A program made the position numbers and the translations under genes. DNA of 64,000 nt, taken from NCBI GenBank assembly GCA_023362775.1, contig JALMGJ010000003.1:75749355-75813354 (forward strand). The letters run 5' to 3'. The stretch's first letter is position 1. Every line of letters begins with the position of its first letter. This stretch comes from Charina bottae (Eukaryota > Chordata > Lepidosauria > Squamata > Charinaidae). The notes beneath the pieces were generated by a model that was not told where the DNA came from, did not search any database, and saw only the letters and a program-made list of their open reading frames with translations. Positions 55,086-64,000 of the stretch are shown here, one piece after another.

Positions 55086-55629
55086 GGTATTAGGATGGCT
55101 ACTTCCATATGGCTAAAAAATTGAGCTATGCTGTATTTATGTGACGTAAACATTTTTATATACACTATACAGCATATAAGGGTATGCTTCTAAAACATAA
55201 AAATATATTGTGCTTTACAGAGAACAGAAGTCCTCCATTTGAAAGATTGTCCAAGAAAAATATCTGAAGGCTTCTTTGTTTTGGAAGGCTGTCCACTTTA
55301 AACGAAGGGACAGTTGGAGACTTTGAAATTGCTCACAATATATGATGAGATACAGTATACCATGCTTTTATGTAATATGATTATTTCTAAATTTGCATCT
55401 CTGTCTAAATTATGATACGCAAGCTTGTCATTTCTTTATTAACATTATTTGCTGATGCTTTTCTTTTTTTGATGGAGACACATACGCTTAATACAAGAAG
55501 ACCTTCTTCAACGAGAACTTCCTCGTTAATAATGCAGTTACAGTAGGTAGCTCAAGACTTTGGAAGTTAAAGTACTTCTTTTACTTCTGAATGCAGTATA
55601 TAATTTTTTTATATGCTTTTATTTTTTAT

Positions 55630-55683
55630 ATTGTATTCTTTTAGCTTTGCCAATCGAAGAGAATTGTATTCTTTTAGTTTTGC
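55630..55683. repeat. 21-bp direct repeat flanking a 12-bp Penelope-like end
   Basis: ATTGTATTCTTTTAGCTTTGC (55630-55650) and its one-mismatch copy (55663-55683) enclose CAATCGAAGAGA (55651-55662). Those 12 bases equal the outermost end of the family 1 foldback at 60148. It is either an extremely truncated insertion with its TSD or a local tandem duplication. Confidence 0.45.
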
Positions 55684-55724
55684 TTTTAACAGTTGTAAGC
55701 TGCCCAGAGTAATGTATTTGAGAT
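55684..55724 (+). repeat. Old LINE tail remnant
   Basis: AACAGTTGTAAGCTGCCCAG resembles a decayed CR1/L2 tail. Confidence 0.4.
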
Positions 55725-55850
55725 TTTATTTTATTTATTATTTATCAAATTTCGTCACCGCCCATCTCCCCCAAAAGAGGGACTAGGCAGCTATCTACTG
55801 TATATACTGAAGGACAGTAATAAACAAATAAACAAATAAACAAATAATCC
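55725..55850 (-). repeat. L2/CR1-type LINE 3' tail
   Basis: TTATTTATCAAATTTC, CACCGCCCATCTCCCCC and AGAGGGACTAGGCAG: the minus-strand tail. An (AAAC/AAAT)-type run lies at its right edge. Confidence 0.65.
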
Positions 55851-56200
55851 ATTTACACTGCATTTGAGGCTTCTTACCCCCATCCTTCTGAGCAGAGCCT
55901 GAGAATTCTAGCCCAAACTCCTTCCTCAACAGTTCCACTATTGTAACCATGAAGTTAAAAAGGACATGTACTCATAACATTGCTGTTTTCTCCATTTTTC
56001 AAAGAAATGGTATATCACAAAACACCTAAGAATTGTATCAAGAACGGTGCAATATAAATCACAAGAGCTGCCATGTCTCTCCAGTGATAAAAACTTTATC
56101 CACGGTGGTCTTTAGTAGCATTCCATGTCCAGCTGCTGCCTAAGCAACCCTACAGTATTCTGAAACATGCAAGCTGTACTTATACATAGCAAAAATCTAG
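55851..56200. other. No recognised feature
   Basis: Unrecognised AT-rich stretch. Confidence 0.4.
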
Positions 56201-56933
56201 GGTTGTGTTTTTTAAACTTTCTGCAGTTGTGGACCATACTTAAACATTCAGAAAATGCCACAACTACCCCAATTAATCAAACATCCCTTCTCTGTAATTT
56301 TTCTTTAAGAACATAGGAGTTCATGTGGTGGTGGGGTTTTTTTTGGCAAATAATATTACTATAGTTGCATTTATATATACCTTCTCATCTCCTCCATTTA
56401 AAAAGGCCTTTTAATAATAAAAATTGTAAAAAAAAATAATCCAAACTTAAATATTCGTTTACCACCTGAATTATTTTATGCCCCCCATGCCATAATTGGA
56501 ATCACTCTTCATACAAACTTGCTACTCAAAAATCTTGTCCAAAAGAAGTCTACAGGACTAGGGGCAAGTGGCTTTCCAGCTGACCGAGATCCCTTTTTTA
56601 TATATCCATCATCATAGTTCCTATTCAGGTTTTTATTTTGGGGGTACCTGTGCAAGATCATAGTTCCACTTAGCATATAACTTGTGGACACTCCTGTTCA
56701 TTATTGTCAAGCTCCTGAATTTTAGTACTCATGCTGCTACTTGTATTACCTCCTTGTACACTTCAGTTTTCCACCACTGATCCTGTTTTGCAAATCAGCT
56801 GAGTGGCAGTGAACATGGATGAGGTGATAAGCAAGCTGTGGCCTGGCCATCTGACTGGCCGACTGACTGGCAGTGAAAGTAAGGTCAATTCTGGTCAACC
56901 TCTGGTTGGTGGACCAGAGTTTGAGAATCACTG
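56201..56933. mobile_element. Possible old hAT element
   Basis: GGTTGTGTTTTTTAAAC at the left and GTTTGAGAATCACTG (with one gap) at the right are weak inverted ends. ATCTAG lies next to both (56195-56200 and 56934-56939). Much diverged and non-coding. Confidence 0.4.
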
Positions 56934-59900
56934 ATCTAGACTTGTAGATAACTAAATAGCAAAAATAGACTTGTACATATCTCACTTTGGAATTCTTTGG
57001 TTAGTATTCAACACTCAAATGAAAGTACCACATTGGCTTAGAACATATATTATATCTTAGTCTTTCTTACCATTAACAGATTAGAAAAATACATCCAGAC
57101 ACAGAGTGCAACCTTATGTCTACCAAGATGCAAGTTTCACCAAGTTCAGAATGTCTCATTCCCAACGCTATATATGATTACAATCTTCAGCTACAATATA
57201 GGTTCATTATTTTAAAAAAGTCTTTCTTGAAATGATTTATGGAATGTTATAATATTTTATTCCAGGTGAATTAGTACAAAATAATTACAATCAGCTTTCT
57301 ATGCTCTACACAAAGAGAGAATATAGTCAGCAAGACACAAAAATATTACAAAGCAACTTGGAACATCAAGTAAGTGTGGCTTCATCAAATCAAGGTGCAG
57401 TTATCCTGAGTCATCTCAAGCATGCTCCCTCCAAGGTGAAGGTTAGAACCTCTTCTTTGCCTGCCATCACTATCAATTCATTCTTAGCCACACTATACCT
57501 ACAATGTAAAGTTCTTAATAAGAACTTTAAACAGATGGAAGCTAGGTTTAATTCCAAGACTCTAGGTCTACCCACCCAAGACAGATGACCTCACCTTCAG
57601 CAGGTAAACCTCCTGGCCTCAGAGGCTATGCCACAATGAGTGGCTTGAATGCAGGCCTTAAGAACAGCAGCAGCAGCAGCAGCGCAGCTGTACACACTGG
57701 CTTTGTCTTTCCCAAGCCTTCTATCAAAGAGCAAGGATTCTTTTGCTTGCCTGGTAAACACCAAAGGAATCCAGCTGGTGGCAAGCCCTGTGTATGATGC
57801 TGCTTCCCACTCTACCACTCCTAGCTTCAGAAATGTGAGCAGTATCTAACCAAACTTGGCTCATTTTTGAAGCCCCTGGCCCCTCCCTTTCCTGCCTTCC
57901 CCCTGCCCCTCCCTTCCAGTAGTAGCCAGGCAGCTACTGTTGTGTTTCCTACTTGAGCTGATTCTGCATCAAAGCCCTTGGTTGGAGCAGGGTAGTGGGG
58001 AGAGAAAGAGGCAGGAAGAGATCAGGTATTTCTCCATTCCTGACTCTGGAGGGCCTTAGTAACAAAAGCTGTATTTAACCAGATCCTGTGAAGCAGAAAC
58101 CCCTTGTATCTACTTCAGTGCCTTTGATCTAACTCCCCCAGTGGGATGTGTATTAGTCATGTCCCTCCTGCTAAGCTCTTGAAGCCAAGAACCTGGGGAG
58201 AAATCTCCTCCTCCCGTTTTGGAAAGTTTCCCCTAAGCTAAGACACAGCAGAAAGGGCTCACCCATCCCTGTCTGGTCACAGCTGCTTCCTTCTCTGCGC
58301 TTGAGCCTCTGATTGCACTTAGCTCCCCCTTGCCCCAGACCCAGCGCCTTCCCAGCCTTGATATTCTCAGGGATGAGATACAGACACTTATCCTTGCCTT
58401 TTATCAGTCGCCCAGCCATTGAAGTGACAGCATCAATATTCTGCTATGCCTTAGAGCCCTCTTCTATTATGAGCTTTTCCCCCCTCTTGCTGTGACTAAG
58501 CACCTTACAAAATCCATTCAGTCCTGGCTTAGCATCCTGAGAACATTGAAGTCAGTAGATGCTTTTCTTTTTTTCCAAGAGGGCTTTACTGGCAGCTGGA
58601 CAAGGGGCAAACAAAAGAAATATTTGACTGGATGCCTAGATCTTCTGGTACTGAATGTGCTTTTTAACTCCCGCCTTGTGCAGCTTCTCTGCTATGGTTT
58701 CCTTTATCTCAAGAAGCTAGGAGGGACATATTATATGCTGTGTGGATGAGCTCTCTGGACAACAGACGAGTAAAGAGTCTTAGGGCCCACTTGGCACATG
58801 GAGAACCAGCTACTAAAGCGATCAGAAATTTCTCCTACCAGCAATAAGTACCCTAGCAACTTTGATCTGCAGAGTGACCAAAGTGAGTCCATCTATAATC
58901 TAACATACACTTCTACTTTCTATTGATGGATCATAACTTTAAGGACATTTATCTTTTTGTAACGTCCTTTACAGGGTGCAGAACAAGAACTGAGAGTTAG
59001 AATAAAGTAGCTGTGGAAACATCACAGATGGATCAGAAACCAGAGCTCTTAAAAATTGTAATCTAAGATCTCAAGCCAGCTTTTACCATTTGACTACCTT
59101 GAACTCTATGGTCAGATCAAATAGTTGCAGCTTTGGGATGTTTAATAACAACTAAGCCTCCCTTCATCTCCCCATTACTGCTGCCAGAGCTTGATGTGCT
59201 AGGAATAGCCTCACTGATTTTTTAAATTTAGTTTTCACGATCTGATGCCCTCCAGATGTCTTGAAATTGCAAAGATTGTAATTCTCAAACAGCATGGTGA
59301 AAGAAGAAGGTGGACATAACTGGGAGACTAGAAGGTAACTTTCCAGCTATCTGTGCTCAGTCTGGAAATGAATTATGTTTGATCTTTCAATAGAGCAGGT
59401 AATTTCAATTGCATGTGCTCTATCTTTTCTTTTCCTCTTTAAACATGTGTGTGTACATACACACACCTATTTTTTTCAACACCTGAGTTCCCTTATACAG
59501 AAATCATGTTCTTGTATTTTCACAATGGTTCCCTCCACTCATAATTTGGCAACCCTTAATTTTCTCCAAACTCTATGTTTAAATGAGAATTGCTAAAATA
59601 ATAGACAAGTGCGTGTGCTCAGGTTGATATATTAAAAAAACTGAGCCCTTTTTTCTCCTCTTGCATAATATGAATGTCTGTCTCTGGTTTTATATATGTT
59701 AAAATATGCTTTTTGAACTTTAATAATTATTCCCCATTCTGAAGTCAGACACTGTTTTCCAGATTAGTGAAACACAGTGCACAAATCCACTTTATATACA
59801 CCAAGTAGTAGTCCTACAACATCCTCACTTCCTACCTAAGTGATTGAGACTGTAATACTTTAGTTGTTTTTATGTGTACCCTACCTTTCTATCCAATAGG

Positions 59901-60133
59901 ATGATAAATAGTAACAAACATCAGAAGTAAAACAAATAAAACATTTAAAACATAATTAAAATTCAGAAATATTTAAAAATGCATATTAAAGCACACTTAA
60001 GGGTAAACCCTATTGTTGGGATGGTGGCAGTTATAATCCAGCACATATGGAGGGCATCAGGTTGTGGAACATTGCTCCTAAAAATCTGCTCCCACTCACA
60101 GTAACCAATGCTGAGCTCAGTAAATCTGATATC
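56934..60133. other. No recognised gene
   Basis: Includes a (CAG)5 run at 57666-57681 and GC-balanced sequence at 57600-58750. Open frames at 57585-57849 and 58492-58749 have no family I recognise and no supporting exon signals. Confidence 0.35.
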
Positions 60134-60217
60134 CATATATAAGGTATCAATCGAAGAGAATATTTGTAGCTCAGGGTTGAACTGTGGAGTCCATGGTGCT
60201 CTCTGAGCCTTGTTGTT

Positions 60218-60267
60218 TTCTTGCAGACGTTTCATTGCCAGGCTAGGCAATATCTTCAGTGCGAAAA
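60218..60267 (-). ncRNA. Hammerhead ribozyme motif (copy D, left arm)
   Basis: Minus strand: TTTTCGCA, CTGAAGA, stem II TTGCC / GGCAA, GAAAC, GTC, TGCAAGAA. Stem I pairs at seven of eight positions (one C-A mismatch). Predicted cleavage is between 60226 and 60225. Confidence 0.78.
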
Positions 60268-60426
60268 GGGAGTGGAACTTGCTCTCTGTTTATATACCCT
60301 GGCTTGCCCTGCCTGTGTTGGTGGGGGTGTTGTACTCTCCTTGGTAGTACTTTGGGTAGTACAACCCAATCAAAGTACTACCAAGGAGAGTACAACACCC
60401 CCACCAACACAGGCAGGGCAAGCCAG

Positions 60427-60438
60427 GGTATATAAACA
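60427..60438 (+). promoter_or_regulatory. TATA-like box in foldback arm
   Basis: GGTATATAAACA, mirrored in the left arm. It lies 28 bp before the hammerhead in this orientation and is a plausible start signal for a pseudo-LTR transcript. Confidence 0.5.
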
Positions 60439-60457
60439 GAGAGCAAGTCCCACTCCC

Positions 60458-60507
60458 TTTTTGCACTGAAGATGTTGCCTAGCCTGGCAATGAAACGTCT
60501 GCAAGAA
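60458..60507 (+). ncRNA. Hammerhead ribozyme motif (copy D, right arm; best example)
   Basis: TTTTTGCA (60458-60465) pairs fully with TGCAAGAA (60500-60507) as an 8-bp stem I (one G-U). CTGAAGA is at 60466-60472. Stem II TTGCC / GGCAA closes a TAGCCT loop. GAAAC is at 60492-60496. GTC at 60497-60499 forms a two-pair stem III with the preceding AC, and cleavage is predicted after 60499. All invariant hammerhead residues are present. Such a short stem III usually works best as a dimer. Confidence 0.82.
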
Positions 60508-60554
60508 AACAACAAGGCTCAGAGAGTACCATGGACTCCACATATATAAGGTAT

Positions 60555-62180
60555 ATTCATAAGAGAACTTTTGCACAAATTTGACTTCTATTCCAACTGA
60601 ACCATGCTAAAAAATCACCATTTTTCAAACCTCACCACCTTACCAGAAATAAAACAGTTGTGCTAAACTTAATTAGGGCACTTTCAAAGTAGACATAATT
60701 AATAAATTACTCTTAAAATCCCTATGGACTTCCTTAGTTGGAACCTATCAAGCCCAGCCAGCAGAACTGATGATCAGAATAATTAAAGGTATAATCCCAG
60801 AGCATCTGCAGGACCATAGTTTCCCTACCTCTGCCATAAGGGACTGATGCTCCAATCCTATGGAGACTTACATGGGTATAAATCCCACTGATCTATGACT
60901 TACTTCCTAGTAATCCTGTACCGAATTGCTCTGTAAGTATTATGTCCTAGTGGGTGCTTAGAAGATACAATGAACGTGCTCAAGACTTCTTTTGCAGAAT
61001 AGAGTAGGAGAGGAGTAATAACATGAGACAGGAAATAACAGGTTATTTGATGAGGTCAAGAACAGCTGCTGCAATGTGTAGCCTTAGCAAGGCAAATCTA
61101 ACCTAAGGCACTGCTGTTCTTTAAAAAATGCAGTGTATGTATCTGGGTTATATCATCAATACCAAATTCTGTGAATAACTGGATCAAACTGCTTTTCGTG
61201 AAGAGCATAGATCAAAGTTAAGAACAAGCTTTCCCCATTCCACTGCCTGCCTGGATAGTTCTTCATGGTTCAGTAGGGTAAAACAGACTCTTAAATAAAC
61301 GTGAATGCTGACAGCACTTGTAGTGTAACCCCCAGATACTTTCTCAGAAGCAGGCCCCATTAAGTTCAGTGAGGCATACTCTCAAGTTGCAGCCACAACC
61401 CCCTGATTTTAATTCATACCGAAAACTGAAAGTAGCAATAACTAGGATATTTAACTGCAAATACCATACACTGAAACCTTCCCAAGGAATTTTCTTGCCT
61501 ACTGTTACCTCCAACCTTGCCTGGATTTACATGAAACCAATGAACCATTTGTTTTAAGTGTAGATTCATCACTTTAAAAAAAAGCATTATCCTTGAATTA
61601 CAGCACTACTTTTTAAAGATGCAAAGAGTGAAATAATTTTAGCAAGTTTTGTCACAACTAGGAAAGAAGGAAGGTCAGCTAAATTGTTGGTATTTGTGTA
61701 AAACTGCCCCTCTCCACCCCCTTCCCATAGGCATTAAAAAGAAATCATTTTCTCGGTTTCACCTACCTATACTAGACTGGCTGCAGAGTTGGAAAGAACA
61801 TTTGTCAGATTCACCAATCCCAGAATGCCCAACGATATTCATTTGTTTGTTTGTCCTAAAATGGTAACATTGACCAATCTTTCCATCCACTTCTACTGTA
61901 AGTCAAAGGAAGCCTGCTAAAATTGACAAAGCTTTTTAGTTTCATCAGGCTTCTCCAGACTTGCTGCTCAGAGGGAAGAAAATACTGAGGTAGTTTGAAA
62001 AGAGAAAGTGGGTAGTAAAGCAAGTCAAGTGTTAATAGATCTGTAGAATGCTGTTTTCAATTTTAAAGGGACATCTTCCCTTCACTGGGAATGATAGCTA
62101 ACACATAATTGCAAGTGGACTGACTAATATGCAATGGTCAGTGAACAAGGGTGGAATTAGCTTTTGTTAGTGGACTGGAC
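60555..62180. other. No recognised feature
   Basis: AT-rich unique-looking DNA. Confidence 0.4.
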
Positions 62181-62193
62181 CTGATTCAAACTA

Positions 62194-62297
62194 ATCGAAG
62201 AGAATATTTGTAGCTCAGGGTTGAACTGTGGAGTCCTTGGTGCTCTCTGAGCCTTGTTGTTTTCTTGCAGACGTTTCACTGCCAGGCTAGGCAACAT
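62194..62297 (-). mobile_element. Penelope-like element, family 1, copy E (single arm, 104 bp)
   Basis: Only the 3' end is present: the extension AATCGAAGAGAATATTTG, then the pseudo-LTR end back into stem II of the hammerhead (GAAACGTC intact; the CTGAAGA core missing). A 13-bp TSD with one mismatch flanks it (CTGATTCAAACTA 62181-62193; CTGATTCAGACTA 62298-62310). The lack of a second arm shows that the inverted arm is not obligatory for insertion. Confidence 0.85.
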
Positions 62298-62310
62298 CTG
62301 ATTCAGACTA

Positions 62311-63710
62311 CCATACTTGAGCAGCAACAATCCAGATGACTACTAGATGGCATCAAACAGATACAGACATCTCTGGTGGTAGCCCTAGACAATGGATACT
62401 TCCGCACAGTATTTTAAATTTGGAAAGGGTGGAACACTGGAGAAGAAACCAACTTATGAAACACGCATAGGGGGGTTGTATAATGAGATATTTATCCAAG
62501 ACACATCTACTTCCCCTTCTCTCAACTCATATGGCCCTTTCCACAAAAGCAACATGCAGCTCTCGGCCACAAAACAAAAGTTCCACCCCCTAGCTTGAAG
62601 CAGAACCAAAACAAGAAGAGAAGACCAGATCTTTAGAATATGATAACTCAAGATGGAACTCCACCTGACCCCATCACATAGTCCAGCTTCCATAAAGTTT
62701 AGTCTACCTTAGAATTTTGCATCTTTATTCTGCTGTTCCTGCCAATTTTGTCACACCTATCCAGGGGAAAAAATTACTTTAGGGAAGGAACAGTTGGTAA
62801 TAGGTGGCTGAAGCCTCCCATCATTACAGGAGGGGCTCTTCTCAGAACATTGTTCTACTCCAAGCCCCATGATCCCTGGCCAGCAAGTGTCATTAGTAAC
62901 TGAGGACCATCCATGTGGACTTTTATGTTGAAGAAAATGTTCATTACTACCTCCCCCTGCACTAAAGTAGACTGGGGAAAATGAAGGGGGAAACAGATAG
63001 ATATTAGGCTTTTGATGTGTTCAAGCGGAATGCTTAGAACACTTCAAGGCTTTCCTGCAAGCATTCAACTTGAACATTTAAAGAGCTTGATTCATTTTCA
63101 GGATAAATCAGAGAGCCTGTATATCCCTAATCAAAATAGCAGCACAAAAACTCAAGCAGATGTATTTGGCAGAAAATGAAATGAATGGCATTGGGAATGG
63201 TGGAAAAAAGTGTGTTGTCCAAATTAAAAAAAAATAAAATCCATGTCTGAAGAGCATGGATTTACTTCAGCTGTAGCATTTTTTTTTTCAAAACATGATT
63301 TCCATTCTTTCCTCCTAATATGTGTGTGTGAATTAAATAAAAGGAGCAGAAAGGCCTTTACGAATGTTCTGAATATCCACCCCAAAGTGCACTCAAAAGT
63401 CTTGCTGGGTCACCACAGGAGATTATAATTAAGTTAGTTCAGTTTTTGTTTGGCAACTGGGTAAGATTGTTCCAATAATGTAAAATAGCATGAAAATCAG
63501 GAGAACTGGCAACTCTGCATTTTTACAATTTGCTATTATTGTTATAATTTGCTATAATCTACTATTTTGATTGTTTCGAGTCTGGGATTGTGCTTTGCTA
63601 TCAGGATGAATTAAATATGTCACCTTTTATGGGATTCCCCCCTCCCACATTATTTTAGCTTTTAGAAAAGTATGTAGCATATCATTTATCTTGTTTTATA
63701 CATTGTAAAT
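62311..63710. other. No recognised feature
   Basis: Unique-looking AT-rich sequence. Confidence 0.4.
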
Positions 63711-64000
63711 TGTGGAGTCCTTGGTGCTCTCTGAGCCTTGTTGTTTTCTTGCAGACATTTCATTGCCAGGCTAGGCAACATCTTCAGTGCGAAAAGCGAG
63801 TGGGACTTGCTCTTTGTTTATATACCCTGGCTTGTCCTGCCTGTGTTGGTGGGGGTGTTGTACTCTCTTTAGTAGTACCTTGATTGGGCTGTTGTTTGCT
63901 GCTTGGTTGATTGACTGAGTTAATAGTTCCTTGATTAAGGTATATTGTGCTGCTTGATTGTTCCTCTGGTGCTAATCCTGGTGTTAATCTTTGCATATGT
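63711..64000 (-). mobile_element. Penelope-like element, family 1, copy F (cut by window edge)
   Basis: It begins at the fixed arm boundary TGTGGAGTCC without the extension. It follows copy D's left arm through the hammerhead, TATA-like box (TTTATATACCC) and CAGGCAGG region, then goes past copy D's centre into new sequence (from about 63890). A minus-strand frame of 70 codons is open from the window edge and may be leader sequence. The element continues beyond 64000. Confidence 0.8.
63745..63795 (-). ncRNA. Hammerhead ribozyme motif (copy F)
   Basis: Minus strand: CTGAAGA, stem II TTGCC / GGCAA, GAAAT instead of GAAAC, GTC, TGCAAGAA. The C-to-T change keeps a U-G pair in stem III, so the core residues proper are intact. 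Confidence 0.65.

Larger units (their letters stand above)
60148..60540 (-). mobile_element. Penelope-like foldback, family 1, copy D (393 bp)
   Basis: The best copy of the family. Two inverted arms of about 178 bp run from 60185 to 60540, preceded by a 37-bp single-copy extension (60148-60184, CAATCGAAGAG...). An exact 14-bp TSD CATATATAAGGTAT flanks it (60134-60147 and 60541-60554). Each arm has a TATA-like GGTATATAAACAGAG about 30 bp before a hammerhead core. No protein-coding part remains. The layout of inverted pseudo-LTRs with a one-sided extension is that of Penelope-like elements. Confidence 0.88.

Noticed and set aside
57585..57849. Open frames including a Ser- or Ala-rich run
   Set aside because: They read through a short CAG repeat; no domain and no splice or homology support.
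63784..63996. Minus-strand 70-codon frame open to near the window edge
   Set aside because: It overlaps the TATA-like and leader region of the Penelope-like arm; in copy D only the last part is present. It may be leader rather than protein, so I do not call a CDS.

Overview
This window is vertebrate intergenic or intronic DNA, most likely from a squamate reptile and possibly a snake. The inference rests on its repeats: BovB (RTE) LINEs, a squamate-type L1, L2/CR1-type LINE tails, tRNA-derived SINEs in both orientations, 5S-rRNA-derived SINEs, many hAT-type foldback MITEs and a Ty1/copia retrotransposon. I recognise no host protein-coding exon, tRNA gene or rRNA gene. Almost every open reading frame of any length belongs to a mobile element or is a chance frame in low-complexity DNA.

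Layout. (1) 1-14.4 kb: mostly unrecognised AT-rich sequence with scattered SINEs, L2 tails, five hAT-type elements with 8-bp target-site duplications (TSDs; four exact), a BovB 3' fragment and the first hammerhead-bearing foldback. (2) 14.41-20.9 kb: a nested stack. An L2/CR1-like LINE was hit by an L1 (17-bp TSD). That L1 later took a full-length BovB in its 5' UTR (11-bp TSD) and a CpG-rich hAT element in its ORF2 end (8-bp TSD). (3) 20.9-28.9 kb: SINEs, microsatellites, a TA-flanked foldback and a candidate conserved non-coding block. (4) 28.9-35.0 kb: a Ty1/copia element with two 382-bp LTRs and a primer-binding site matching the anticodon arm of initiator tRNA-Met. It is broken by three later insertions: a collapsed second copia-like LTR element in gag, a SINE in the zinc knuckle, and a Penelope-like foldback at the integrase end. 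Discounting each insertion plus one TSD copy returns the reading frame to register. (5) 35-64 kb: mostly unrecognised sequence with a truncated BovB, an L2/CR1 RT copy, 5S-derived SINEs, hAT elements and further Penelope-like foldbacks.

Most interesting signal. Two unrelated-looking families of short foldback elements (copies at 753-936, 32352-32716, 50105-50488, 60148-60540, 62194-62297 and 63711-64000, plus a possible 12-bp scrap at 55651) carry hammerhead-ribozyme cores. These have the form CUGANGA, a stem II hairpin, GAAAC, then GUC or GUU, with a two-base-pair stem III. The best palindromic copies have one core in each arm. The elements have 10-14 bp TSDs and, at one end only, a 35-37 nt extension outside the inverted repeat. 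This architecture matches what is known of Penelope-like retroelements (PLEs): pseudo-LTRs, a roughly 34-nt single-sided extension, and hammerhead motifs with minimal stem III. No PLE reverse transcriptase is visible here; the last copy runs off the right edge.
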